Assembly (NCBI RefSeq): GCF_900106045.1
Contig: NZ_LT629802.1
Location: 4,712,001-4,776,000, forward strand
Reading direction: 5' to 3'
Length of the DNA stretch: 64,000 nt
From: Pseudomonas mucidolens
GTDB taxonomy: Bacteria; Pseudomonadota; Gammaproteobacteria; Pseudomonadales; Pseudomonadaceae
Under the pieces are notes generated by a model. It was not told where the DNA came from. It saw only the letters and a list, made by a program, of their open reading frames with translations, and made no database searches. Position numbers and translations under genes: made by a program. Each line of letters opens with the position of its first letter. Within the stretch, counting starts at the first letter, position 1. Positions 50,074 to 60,462 of the stretch are shown in pieces.

Positions 50074-53000
50074 CAGTCCACTACCTTAATTCTGACTTTC
50101 TCTCCATCTGATAATCCTCTACATGCATTCCCTATGCATGCACCAGCGCCCATATTATCTTTCGGGCTTATCGGCCTAACACTCGCTCCAGTTCCACCTT
50201 CCTTAAACATTGCTGGCGGGTACTCGTCCAACTGCTTTCCAGGGACTTTAGGAAGGCCGCCAATAGATTCCTTTCTGTTCCCTTTGGCCCCTGACCTTTC
50301 GATTGTTAATATATCGGGGTGACCGGCTTTTTGTGCATCCGATATATGGTCAGCCGCTTCTCCGTATTTTTCTCGAGATAGTAGTATTTCTTTTTCACTC
50401 GGAGGAAGCTTTCCTTTCCCTGCGCCTGGCTTAATAGCCACAACACCAACACCGGCCTTAACACCCTCAGCGGCCAGTGTTTCCAAAGCACCGCCGTCTG
50501 CAGCTTTTATCTCCGCTGCAATTATATTAGTCGCAGATAAATTACTGTCAATATAGCTGCCAACCGCAAGCGCCGCTCCGCCTTTACCCTGCGCCCTTAA
50601 CTGGCTAACCAAGTCAGCCAATTTCTGGTCATCGTTAACAAGTTCTGCAGAAATAGACTTACAAATGTCTGGTGTCTTAGCACAAACCTCACCCAACTGT
50701 TCATTTCGTTCCTGATCAAGTTGAGCGTATCGATTCCGAACCTCTCTCTTTTCTTCTTCTGTGTTCTTACTATCAACCTCCTGAAGCATTTCCTTCACTT
50801 CACGATGAAGCAAGTAGTTGTACTGCGTAGCATTCTTCGCAACCCAGCTACCCTTCTCCATCTTGGCAGCATCGGCATCCTTCTGCCCTGCCGCCGCCAG
50901 CACACCAACGATCTGCGAACTCATCGTCAGCAGCTCATCGTTACCCTTGACCAACGTATCCAGATGAGTAACCAGCGCTTCGTTCGCCCCCGCCGCCAAC
51001 GCACCCGTTTTAAAATCACCACCGGTTGCTTCAGCCAACAAACCACCGACCATCGCGTGAATCGCAATTTTCGGAGCCGTACCATCCCTGATCACACCCT
51101 TCGTGAAATCACCCACCAAGTTAAAACTGGCCGCGGCTAACGTATTGAACAGTGCGTTTTTCAACGCATCCCCGGCACTGCCACCCTGTCCAAGCGCTTT
51201 ACTCAGCAACGTGGTGGTGCCGTTCTGTAACGTCTGGTTGGCTGCAAACTGACCAACACCACTCCAGGTACTCAGCGATCCCGGGACAGTAACTTTGCTG
51301 ATCGACGTGGTGGTTTCGGTCCCGGTCCACTTGTCGAAATAACCCGCTGTCAGGCCCGCGGCGATCCCGGAAATCGCATACCCCTTCATCGCATCGGATG
51401 ACGTCACGTCCTTGACGACCGCACCGAGATTGCCTCGATTGTTGACCGTGCTGACAGTGGCATTAGTCGACGCATTTGCGGCTACAGCGCCCACCATGGC
51501 GCCACCCACACCGCCACCTGCCGCCGCCGCCGCCATCGGCCCAACCACCGCCGCCATCACAATCGCAATAATGATCTGCGAAGCCGGCCCCAACCCCGAG
51601 TTGCTGTACTTGAAGCTGTCGTGGATTTCCTTGACCTGCCTCCAGTCAACATCGCCCCGAGCTTCAGCATCCTTGATCCAGGCCAGTTGCGGGTCCGCCT
51701 TGACCATCGCGTCGATGGATTGGCTGACGGTCTGTTGATTGACCTGCTTGACGTCGATTTTCAGGCCTTCCACGGCCTTGATCGCGATGCTGCCTTCGGC
51801 AATCATCTGCGTTTGGCGTAAGGTTTCGTCGGTGTTTCCCTTACCCTTGGACGAGACCCAGAAGGCGTTGTCATTGCTCTTCTCATGACTCTCCTGCCGC
51901 AGATCCTTAACCGCCTCAAACGTCACCGCCCTACCACTGACAATCGCAATATCCCCGCCACTGTCGAGCTTCGCCGCTTGATACAACTGGTCCCCGCCGC
52001 TCTCCAGCGTCAGGTTGCCTCCGGTCTTGATTTCACTGCCGATGTTTTTCACATCGGTGACTTCATCACGCTGGGTTTTCTTGCTGCCCCAACCGCCTTT
52101 TTTCGTCATGTCGTACAGCGTGTAATCGCTGTTCTGTGCCGCCAGCAGGTTCAGTTCGTTGTCGGCATGTACATAGGCTTCGTTGCCCGCGCTGATTTTG
52201 CTCGCGACCAGGGTCAGGTCGGTGCCGGCGATGGCGATCAGGTCGCCGCCGGCTTTGAGTTCAGCGCTGTGTTGGGTGACGTTGTCCAGTTGGGTGGTGG
52301 TTTTGGTGTCGCCTTTTTTGCCTTTGGAATACTCGTGCTGTTCGTTGGCGGCAGCGGCCAGGGTCATGCTTTCACCGGCCTTGGCGCTGAGGTTTTTCTC
52401 GGCGCTGACAGTGCTGCCGATGACGGCCATGTCGCGTCGGGCATCGAGGGCCAGGTTGCCGCCGACTTCCACGCTGGAGGCGTGTTGCAGGATGGTTTGC
52501 TCGGTGCCTTTGATACGTCGGCGTTGGTAGGCGTAGTCGTCCTGTTCGGTTTGGCTGGCGATGATCACGTCGCGCCCGGCGGCGGCACTTGCATCGCCAC
52601 CGGCCTTGAGGGTGCTGCCGATGCTGAGCAGGTCACGTCCGGCGCTGAGCTTGAGGGTGTCGGTGGCCTCGAAGCGTGACCCTTCGCTGACCACGTCGTT
52701 GCGCAGTTGATAGCCCTCGCCTTCCTGCTTGAAGGTGGTGGCGGTGCGTTCGTTGATGATGTCGCCAGTCATCGCGGTGGCGCTGATGTCGCGACCGGTG
52801 ATCACGCCGCCACGGGTGTTGCGGATCGAGTCGGTGGCGAGCATCTCCAGGCGGTTGCCGGCTTGCATCAGGCCGCTGTTGTCGATGTTGCCGGCGACCA
52901 TGTTCAGGTTGTTGGCCGCGCGCAAGGTGCCGCTGTTGTGCAGGTCGCCACCGGTGATCAGGCTGACGTCCTGGCCCTGGATCAACGCGCCGTTGGGCGC

Positions 53001-56000
53001 CAGGCGGTTGTCGGCCTGGGCCAGGTAGAGCACGGGGGACAGGACTTTTTGGCCGTTGACCTGGACTTCTTCCATCCAGACGATGTCGTGGGTCAGCGCC
53101 GCCACTTGTTCAGCGGTCAGGGCCACGCCTAGTTGCAGGTTGAGCGAGTCCTTGTAGGAGATGGCGTTGTCCATCAGGTAGCGGAACAGCGCGTCGTCGC
53201 TGGCGATGCCGTCGATGTAGCGTTGGCCGGTGCGGGCTACCACGGCTTCGCGGATCAAGCGTTGCTCGTAAAGGCCGTCACCCAGGCGCCGATTGGATTC
53301 GTCCGGGGTCAGGCCGAGCTTGTCGAGCAGGTAGTCGGAGCTCATGAACTGCTTGAGGTCGGTGAGTGCCGGGTTGGTCTCGATCAAGTATTTGTGGCTG
53401 TTGTCTACCGGGGCGATTTCCGGCAGACCTTGCACGCGGTTGACCGACGGTGCGCGGCTGTCCAGGACCAGCGGCCCTTGGCCGTTGACCGCAGCGCTGA
53501 GGGGCTGGCCATCGACATTAAAACCGCGCTCTTGCACGGCGGCGTAGTCGAGGGTCTTTTCCCGGTCTTTCGCGGCAATCTGATGGCCGCCGACACTGAA
53601 GTCCGCATTGGCCGTCGAAGCGCTGGTGGCACCGTCAGCCTTGGCTTGCTGACCGCTCAGGCGGAACAAACCGTTCTCGCCAGTGGGCAAGCTGAATCCA
53701 GGCAAAGTCACCGGGTTGACCTGGCGCTGGGCCAGGTCGGGTGGCAGTTGCGCGGTGATCGCCGGTTTTACCGTGGAGGCGAATACCTCGGAGTTGGTGT
53801 TGCGGTTGGCCGCCGGGGTGTTGATATCGGTGGCGTTCGGGCGGACAACACTGTTGTTGATTTCCTGTGTCGCGTTGATCGTGACAGAGCCCGCCGCCTG
53901 GATCACGGCTTGGGCGAGGACGCTGCCCGACGTCGGCACTACATAGGTGCTGGTTTCGTAGAAGTTACCGATACCGTCCATGACCTTGGCCATGGTCATC
54001 TCACCCGGGCGGTAGTCTCCCGACGTCGGACTGTTGTAAACGTTGAACTGGTTCTGGCGATTGATAAAGGTGCTGTAATAGCTGCGATCACGGGTATAGA
54101 ACCCTGAATTCAGATGACGTTCTTCACCGCCGGCTGCGCCCCGATTGTTCAGCACATCGGTGTTGATCAGGATGTTCTTGGCCGCCGACACAGAGCTGTA
54201 GAGGTTATCGAAGGTCTGGCTGCCCACCGTCAGGTCACCGCCGGCGTTGATAAAGGCTGACGCCGAACTGCCGGTGATCACATCTTCATATTTCTCGACC
54301 GAGGTAAAGTAGAGCTCGCAGCCTTTGCCCTTGCAGTAGTCGTTCCAATAGATATTGAGGTTGCCCGATACCAGCTTCTTCTCGGTGCTGAATTGGTCTC
54401 GACGATTGCTCAGCGTATCCGCCAGCAAACGCATATTGCCGGCACTTTCCAGGCTACCTGAGACGTTTTCAATCAGGCTGCTGCGCCCGTCGGCATCGTC
54501 ACGGGCAATGTCCAGGCCACCGAGGCTGTAGACGTCGCCGTAGCGGTTGCTGAAGTCATTGACCCGCAACGTCATGTCGTTGCCGCTGAAGAGCAAGCCT
54601 TTGTCGTTGAGCAGGTGGGTGGTGTTCAGCCGGACTTTTTCAGCGCTACCCAGGGTGCCGTAGTTGTTCAACGTGGTGGCGTTGACTGTCAGGTCGCCGA
54701 TGGAGGTCAGCCGCCCGCGGTTGTTCAGGACGGTGCTGTTGATCTGAGTAAGCCCGCCGCCAGCGATACGCGCGTTGTCACCCAGGTCCATTTGGGCGCT
54801 GGTGAGGGTCATGTCGCCCAGGCTGCTGACCCGGCCATTGCCGCTGTAGCCACCGGTCAGTGTCAGCTTGAGGTTGCCGTCACTGGCCAGCAGGCCTTCG
54901 TTGGTCCAGGTGTCGCCGCTGCCGGTCAGGCTTTGCGCGCCCAGCAACTGACCGCTGGCGGTCTGGGTGAACTGGCCGATGTCGAGGTTCAAGTGCCCGG
55001 CCTGGATCACACTGCTGTTGGTCCAGCTCGCCGCCTTGATATCCAGTTGGCCGTTGGTGACGAAGCTGCCGCCAGCACGGGTGACTTGGTCCGAGGTCAG
55101 GTCGAACGTGCCGGTGCCGGTATGGACGATGCGCCCACCGTTGTTGTCCAGGCCACCGGCTTGCAGGTTGAGGTGTTCGTTGGCACTTTCCAGCGCGCCG
55201 AGGCGGTTATCGAATAGGCCCGAAACATCAATATTGGTGTTGCCGGTGCGGCCCATGGCCCGCAGATTGCCGCTGACGTTGTTGATGGCTTGCGCTGCAA
55301 TGCGCAGGGTTTCGTCGCTTTCGATCAGGCCATAGCCGTTGCTCAAGGTGCCGGTCAGGCCGAAGTCGATGTTGCGTGCGCCGACCTTGCCGCCGTTATC
55401 GACCGCCGTGCCCTGGTTATCGAAATCCCGGGCGGTGACGTTGAGCAGCGTGTCGGCATACAGGCCGCCACCCTGGTTGTTCAAGCTGCTGGTAACGATA
55501 CGGTTTTCACCGCCCAGTGCAGACAGGTGCCCGAGTTGGTTGAGCAGCCCGCCCTTGGCTTCGATATCCAGCGATTGCGCCTGGGTGATGCCGCCACTGT
55601 TGTCAAACAGCCCAGTGACCAGTTTGATCCAGCCCTGGCTGCTGTTGAGCACACCGCCAGCGCTGTTGGCGACATTCGCCGTTTGCAGATCGAGATTGCC
55701 ACTGAGGCTATCGACCCGGCCACCCTGGTTGTTCAGTTCACCTGTCAGGCGCAACAGGTTGTCGGCCTGGCTTTGCAGCGTACCCTGCTGGTTATTCAGG
55801 GTTCGCGCTGCGATATCGAGCTTGCCCTTTTGACTGAAAATCAAACCATCTTGCTGGTTGTCGAGGTCACCTTTGAGCAGTTTGATGACTAGGTCTTGCT
55901 GGCTGGCCAGCGTGCCTTTGTCGCGGTCATCCAGATCGCCGCTGGCGAGGGTCAGGTCGAGCCGGTCCTGGCTGACCAGTTGGCCGCCACGGTTATCCAG

Positions 56001-59000
56001 GCTGGCCGCGTTCAGCAGCAAGGCGGCGCCACTGGCCAGGCGAGCCTTGTTGGCGTTGATCAATGCGCCGCTGAGGGTGCCTTGCAGCGTGCCCTGAGTG
56101 ATCAGTTGCCCGGCGCTGTTGTCCAGGCTCTGGCCGATCAGCGCGATGTTGGCGGCGTTGATCCGGCCGCCACGGTTGAGGATCGTGCTCTGGGCGTGCT
56201 TGAAGTCCAATACCTGGCCGGCGGAAATCAGACCGTTGTTGCTGTTGTCCAGAACACCCGCGACGATCAGGTTCACGTCGCCTTGACCGGAAACGATCCC
56301 CTTGTCGTTGTTCAGGCTCGCCGCCTGCACGGTTTGCGCGCCCTGGCTGACCAGCGCCCCGGCCGCATGGTTGTCCAACGCGCCGGTCAATGTGGCTTTC
56401 AGGGTGCCGCTCTTGCTCGACAGCGTACCCTGGGCGCTGTTGTCCAGGGTGCTGCCAACCACCGTCAGGCCGTTCCAGCCCGAGATCAACCCTTTGTCGG
56501 CGTTGACCATCGTGTCGGCTTCGAGACGCAGTTGATCGGCGCTGAGGATGACCCCGCGATCACCGTTATCAATACGTTTGGCTTTTACGGTGAACGCCGT
56601 CTGGCTGGAGATTTCCCCTTGTTCGCGGTTGTTCAGGTTGGCCAGCCGGGCAAAGGTCAATGGCCCTTTGGCGCTGATCAAGCCCGCGCTGTTGTCAAGG
56701 TTGCCGCCTTGCAGGTCAAGGTTTACGGCGCGCTCGCCGATCAAGCGGCCCTGACGCTGGATCAACCGTTGGACGACGAGCTTCAAGTCACCCTTGGCCG
56801 ATATCTCGCCATTCAGGCTGGAATCCACACGCTTGCCCGATAACGTGAGAGCGCCTTGGCTGTTGATCAGGCCCGCGCCGTTGTCGAGGTTGGCGGTGGT
56901 CAGGTGCAAGATTTGCTGACTGCCGATCACGCCACTTTGGTTATTCACGTCACCCGCAGTGACCGTCAGGCTGCCATCGCTGACCAGTTGCCCGCCCTGG
57001 CTGTTATCCACAGCGCCAGTGACAAGCGTTTGCACGGTGCCCGCCGAGAGGCGGCCTTTGTCGCTGTTGTTCAGTGAGCCCGAGTTGATCGTGAGCACGG
57101 TGGCTGCGCTGATCAGACCCTGGTTTCGGTTGTCCAGAGCGTCGCTGACCTTGAGGTTCAAGGCACCACGGCTGGCGAGTGCGCCACCGGCCTGGTTATC
57201 CAGGCTGCCTGCGTCTACCCGAAGCAGGCTCTTGGCCGACAAGATACCTTCGACACTGTTATCCAACGCTTTGGCAACACGCACTTGAAGGCTGTCGCCG
57301 CTGATGACTTTGCCGCCACGGTTGTTCAGCGCATCTGTCGTCAACTCGAGTGACTGGGCGCTGGAAATTTCACCGTTCTGGCTGTTATCGACCGCGCCCA
57401 GGTTGCTCAACAGCAACTGGCCCGGTGTCGCGATCAAGCCGTGGTTACGGTTGATCAGCTGGCCGTTATTCAAGTCCAGTTCGATGCCGGTATTACTCAC
57501 CAACTCGCCACGGTCCTGCTGGTCCAGCCCGGTCAAGTTGGCCTTGATCGTGGACTTGGCAAAGATCGAACCTTGCTGGCTGTTATTCAACTGCCCGGCG
57601 CTGAGCTTGATCCCGGCATCGCTGCTGATGCTGCCACGCTGGCTGTTATTCAGGCTCGCGCTGCGCACGTCGACGTTTTGCTTGGCACTGATCACGCCGC
57701 CCTGGCTGTTGTTCAGATCGGCGCTCACCAGCGTGGCGGTACCATCGGCCAGCAGCTTGCCCGCCTGGTTGTTCAGCAATCCCTTGGTCGTCACCGACAG
57801 CGCGTTGGCCGCCGACAGAATGCCACCCTGGCTGTTGTCCAGCGTGCCAGCCTTGACGGTTAATCCGCCCTCACTGAGCAAGGTGCCCTGGCCTTGGTTG
57901 AGCAGATCCCCGGTCAGGTTGAGCGTCAGGTTTTTCTGGCTGGTGATACGCCCGCCCACGCGGTTATCCAGTTGGCCACCGCTCAGTACCAGGCTCTCGC
58001 GCCCCGCCAGCAGGCCTTTGCTTTGATTGATCAAGCGCTGCACGGTCAGGTTCAGGCCGCTGTCACCAATCACCTTGCCGGTGCTGTTATTCAACTGATC
58101 GGCCACCAGCACCACCGTGGCCTGGCTGGAGATTTCGCCTTTCTGGTTGAGGATGTTCTGGCTGCGAACCTCCACGCCGTTAGTGGCCGCAACGAGACCG
58201 CCGTTGCGGTTATCCAGCGTGGTACCCGTGAGGGTCAACGCACCTTCACTGACCAACTCACCCGCTTGTTGATTAAGTACACCAACAGTCGCCGTCAGAT
58301 CGCCTTTGGTACTGATGCGCCCGCTGCCATTTTCGAGTTGCTTGGCGTTGAGCGTCAGCCGTGCATCGCTGTTCAGACTGCCGCCGTTGCTGTTGTTCAG
58401 ACTGACCAGCTCGACGCGGGTGTCCGCCTTGCTGCTGACGACACCTTTCTGGCTGTTATCAACGCTGCCACCGGTCAAGGTCAGCGCGCCGTCAGCGATC
58501 ACCAGACCGCCTTGGTTAAGCAGGTTATCGCCGTGCAGCGCCAGCGTCGTTTTACTGGAGACCAGCCCGCCCTGGCTGTTATTGAACTGCCCAAAGGCAA
58601 CCTGCTGGGCGCCCTGGCTGACCAGGTTGCCTTCATTGCGGTTGTCAAAGAGCCCGGCGATAGAGGCGTTCAAGCTGCCTTGGCTGACGACGGAACCTTG
58701 ATCGCTGTTATCCAGGCTGGCGGCTTTCACCGTCAGCAAGCGGGTCGCGGAAAAAATCCCCAAGCGGTTATCGATCGCATTGCTGGCGCTCACACTGAGC
58801 GCGTCACCCAGCAACTTGCCAGTACGGTTGTCCAGGTTAGTCGCGGTAAGCGTGGCCTGGCTGGCGGAGATCTCGCCCGCACGGTTGCTCACCTGCCCAG
58901 CCGTTACGCGCGCATTTTCCTGGCTGGCAACGAGGCCGTTGTCGTTGTTCAGTTTGCCGGCGTTGAGCGTCAGGTTCTTGAGCCCGATCACTCGACCGTT

Positions 59001-60431
59001 TTGGTTATCCAGGGCAGCCGTAACCGCGACGTCAGCGGTGTTGTCACTGTGCAGCAGACCTGTAGCACGGTTGTCCAGGCCGGTGGCATTGACCTTGAGC
59101 GAGTTGGTACCGAGAACGCGGCCACCGCGATTATCCAGCTGGCCGGCGTTGGCCACGACTTTTGCGCCGCTCAACGTGCCGCCCTGGTTATCCAGGTTTT
59201 TTGCGGCGGCCACCGTCAGGGAACGACTCGCAACCACACTTTTAGTGTTCGTAAGGTTCGCCGCTGACAGGCTGACATCACCGTTCAGATTGCGGCTTTC
59301 ATCCGCATTGACGCCGGCCTCGATGATGCCGCTGTTGACCAGTTGCCCCTTGCTGGAGAGAGTAATGCTGTCACGTGCGGCGAGGCTTTTCTGGTTACTC
59401 AGGCCCGTGGAGGCTTGCATATCGATACGGGTTCCAGCGTAGACCGCCCCCCTGGCATCAAGCTGGTCAGCCTTGACGACGATCGCTTCGCTGGCCTTGG
59501 CGTTGACCATACTCAACCGCCCATTCGCATCCAGCTGAATATCCCCACCACTCGCTGCCAGCGTGCCATCCAGCTTCACGCCCACGCCGGCTTCGGTGCC
59601 CACCAGCTTGATCGCGCCGGCGTACATGCCGCCCAGTGCCGAGGAGTCGATCGCCAGTTCCGGCTTGACGCTGCCGTCGTCAGCACGCGCGGTGGTTTTC
59701 AGGCTTTGTGCATTGACGTCGTTGCGCCCGGCGATCACGGTCAAATTGCGCGCATTGATCTGCGCGTTGATCTTGGCCGAGCGGGTGATGATTTCGAAGC
59801 GGTCGACGTTGCTGGCGTTGAGGCCCTGGCCATCGATGGTGACTGCGCCGCCATCGACCTGGTAACGGTCCAGGCGGCCGTTATCGAGGATGGGTTTGCC
59901 GGTGGTCAGGGTGACGTTGGGGGTGTTGATGAAGCCGCAGCCGTTGCAGGTCACGCCATACGGGTTGGCAACGATGACCTTGGCCGACTGGCCCGCGACT
60001 TCGGTGTAGCCACGCAGTTGGCTGGGGCTGCCGCCGTTGATTTCGTTGAGGATGATATTGGCGGCGCCGCCTTTGAGGTTGGGGTTGCCGAGGATGATCC
60101 CGCCCAGTTGCGTCGATTGGGTGCGGCCGGTGGCGTTGTTGAGGATCACCCCGTTGGCGCCGACGTTGTAGTCCTTGAATTTGTTGTGGGACAAGCCGCT
60201 GCCATTCGGCGTGGCGATGTTCACCACCGGCACGCCATTGCCCGCCTGCCCGAGCGTTGTACCCGGACCGCTGACCACGATGCCTTCGGCCTGAACCAGC
60301 AACGGCTGCCAGAACATGGCGTTCGCCAGAATCAGCGCGACCCCGCGTTTGGGCAGGCCCCAGAACGCATCACGGTTTTTCAGGGTGGCAGAAGGCTGGC
60401 GAACCAGGAAGGCAAATTGGCGAACGTCCAT
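50073..60431 (-). CDS. cdiA: CdiA/FhaB-type filamentous effector with NucA/NucB DNase tip
   Basis: 3452 residues from ATG 60431 (GAGAG upstream). It has a long signal peptide ending near residue 50 (LLVQA), and a TPS secretion domain with LGNPNLKGG and NPYGVTC. A very long stretch of about 20-residue filamentous hemagglutinin repeats (LDN..G...S.G.L) fills roughly residues 330-2000. DUF637-like and pretoxin regions follow, and then the boundary motif VAKNATQYNYL (about 50.83 kb, in place of VENN). The last 110 residues carry a NucA/NucB-type nuclease (SIGGLPKVPGKQLDEYPPAM, GGTGASVR). It is exported by the CdiB-type partner upstream and inhibits neighbouring cells by contact. Confidence 0.92.
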   Translation of the reverse strand: MDVRQFAFLVRQPSATLKNRDAFWGLPKRGVALILANAMFWQPLLVQAEGIVVSGPGTTLGQAGNGVPVVNIATPNGSGLSHNKFKDYNVGANGVILNNATGRTQSTQLGGIILGNPNLKGGAANIILNEINGGSPSQLRGYTEVAGQSAKVIVANPYGVTCNGCGFINTPNVTLTTGKPILDNGRLDRYQVDGGAVTIDGQGLNASNVDRFEIITRSAKINAQINARNLTVIAGRNDVNAQSLKTTARADDGSVKPELAIDSSALGGMYAGAIKLVGTEAGVGVKLDGTLAASGGDIQLDANGRLSMVNAKASEAIVVKADQLDARGAVYAGTRIDMQASTGLSNQKSLAARDSITLSSKGQLVNSGIIEAGVNADESRNLNGDVSLSAANLTNTKSVVASRSLTVAAAKNLDNQGGTLSGAKVVANAGQLDNRGGRVLGTNSLKVNATGLDNRATGLLHSDNTADVAVTAALDNQNGRVIGLKNLTLNAGKLNNDNGLVASQENARVTAGQVSNRAGEISASQATLTATNLDNRTGKLLGDALSVSASNAIDNRLGIFSATRLLTVKAASLDNSDQGSVVSQGSLNASIAGLFDNRNEGNLVSQGAQQVAFGQFNNSQGGLVSSKTTLALHGDNLLNQGGLVIADGALTLTGGSVDNSQKGVVSSKADTRVELVSLNNSNGGSLNSDARLTLNAKQLENGSGRISTKGDLTATVGVLNQQAGELVSEGALTLTGTTLDNRNGGLVAATNGVEVRSQNILNQKGEISSQATVVLVADQLNNSTGKVIGDSGLNLTVQRLINQSKGLLAGRESLVLSGGQLDNRVGGRITSQKNLTLNLTGDLLNQGQGTLLSEGGLTVKAGTLDNSQGGILSAANALSVTTKGLLNNQAGKLLADGTATLVSADLNNSQGGVISAKQNVDVRSASLNNSQRGSISSDAGIKLSAGQLNNSQQGSIFAKSTIKANLTGLDQQDRGELVSNTGIELDLNNGQLINRNHGLIATPGQLLLSNLGAVDNSQNGEISSAQSLELTTDALNNRGGKVISGDSLQVRVAKALDNSVEGILSAKSLLRVDAGSLDNQAGGALASRGALNLKVSDALDNRNQGLISAATVLTINSGSLNNSDKGRLSAGTVQTLVTGAVDNSQGGQLVSDGSLTVTAGDVNNQSGVIGSQQILHLTTANLDNGAGLINSQGALTLSGKRVDSSLNGEISAKGDLKLVVQRLIQRQGRLIGERAVNLDLQGGNLDNSAGLISAKGPLTFARLANLNNREQGEISSQTAFTVKAKRIDNGDRGVILSADQLRLEADTMVNADKGLISGWNGLTVVGSTLDNSAQGTLSSKSGTLKATLTGALDNHAAGALVSQGAQTVQAASLNNDKGIVSGQGDVNLIVAGVLDNSNNGLISAGQVLDFKHAQSTILNRGGRINAANIALIGQSLDNSAGQLITQGTLQGTLSGALINANKARLASGAALLLNAASLDNRGGQLVSQDRLDLTLASGDLDDRDKGTLASQQDLVIKLLKGDLDNQQDGLIFSQKGKLDIAARTLNNQQGTLQSQADNLLRLTGELNNQGGRVDSLSGNLDLQTANVANSAGGVLNSSQGWIKLVTGLFDNSGGITQAQSLDIEAKGGLLNQLGHLSALGGENRIVTSSLNNQGGGLYADTLLNVTARDFDNQGTAVDNGGKVGARNIDFGLTGTLSNGYGLIESDETLRIAAQAINNVSGNLRAMGRTGNTNIDVSGLFDNRLGALESANEHLNLQAGGLDNNGGRIVHTGTGTFDLTSDQVTRAGGSFVTNGQLDIKAASWTNSSVIQAGHLNLDIGQFTQTASGQLLGAQSLTGSGDTWTNEGLLASDGNLKLTLTGGYSGNGRVSSLGDMTLTSAQMDLGDNARIAGGGLTQINSTVLNNRGRLTSIGDLTVNATTLNNYGTLGSAEKVRLNTTHLLNDKGLLFSGNDMTLRVNDFSNRYGDVYSLGGLDIARDDADGRSSLIENVSGSLESAGNMRLLADTLSNRRDQFSTEKKLVSGNLNIYWNDYCKGKGCELYFTSVEKYEDVITGSSASAFINAGGDLTVGSQTFDNLYSSVSAAKNILINTDVLNNRGAAGGEERHLNSGFYTRDRSYYSTFINRQNQFNVYNSPTSGDYRPGEMTMAKVMDGIGNFYETSTYVVPTSGSVLAQAVIQAAGSVTINATQEINNSVVRPNATDINTPAANRNTNSEVFASTVKPAITAQLPPDLAQRQVNPVTLPGFSLPTGENGLFRLSGQQAKADGATSASTANADFSVGGHQIAAKDREKTLDYAAVQERGFNVDGQPLSAAVNGQGPLVLDSRAPSVNRVQGLPEIAPVDNSHKYLIETNPALTDLKQFMSSDYLLDKLGLTPDESNRRLGDGLYEQRLIREAVVARTGQRYIDGIASDDALFRYLMDNAISYKDSLNLQLGVALTAEQVAALTHDIVWMEEVQVNGQKVLSPVLYLAQADNRLAPNGALIQGQDVSLITGGDLHNSGTLRAANNLNMVAGNIDNSGLMQAGNRLEMLATDSIRNTRGGVITGRDISATAMTGDIINERTATTFKQEGEGYQLRNDVVSEGSRFEATDTLKLSAGRDLLSIGSTLKAGGDASAAAGRDVIIASQTEQDDYAYQRRRIKGTEQTILQHASSVEVGGNLALDARRDMAVIGSTVSAEKNLSAKAGESMTLAAAANEQHEYSKGKKGDTKTTTQLDNVTQHSAELKAGGDLIAIAGTDLTLVASKISAGNEAYVHADNELNLLAAQNSDYTLYDMTKKGGWGSKKTQRDEVTDVKNIGSEIKTGGNLTLESGGDQLYQAAKLDSGGDIAIVSGRAVTFEAVKDLRQESHEKSNDNAFWVSSKGKGNTDETLRQTQMIAEGSIAIKAVEGLKIDVKQVNQQTVSQSIDAMVKADPQLAWIKDAEARGDVDWRQVKEIHDSFKYSNSGLGPASQIIIAIVMAAVVGPMAAAAAGGGVGGAMVGAVAANASTNATVSTVNNRGNLGAVVKDVTSSDAMKGYAISGIAAGLTAGYFDKWTGTETTTSISKVTVPGSLSTWSGVGQFAANQTLQNGTTTLLSKALGQGGSAGDALKNALFNTLAAASFNLVGDFTKGVIRDGTAPKIAIHAMVGGLLAEATGGDFKTGALAAGANEALVTHLDTLVKGNDELLTMSSQIVGVLAAAGQKDADAAKMEKGSWVAKNATQYNYLLHREVKEMLQEVDSKNTEEEKREVRNRYAQLDQERNEQLGEVCAKTPDICKSISAELVNDDQKLADLVSQLRAQGKGGAALAVGSYIDSNLSATNIIAAEIKAADGGALETLAAEGVKAGVGVVAIKPGAGKGKLPPSEKEILLSREKYGEAADHISDAQKAGHPDILTIERSGAKGNRKESIGGLPKVPGKQLDEYPPAMFKEGGTGASVRPISPKDNMGAGACIGNACRGLSDGEKVRIKVVD

Positions 60432-60462
60432 TTTCAAACTCTCGATGCAACCAGGCGTTGAA

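Noticed and set aside
52700..60400. Many long plus-strand open frames opposite cdiA
   Set aside because: They mirror the repeated codons of the filamentous repeats; no ribosome sites or domains support them.
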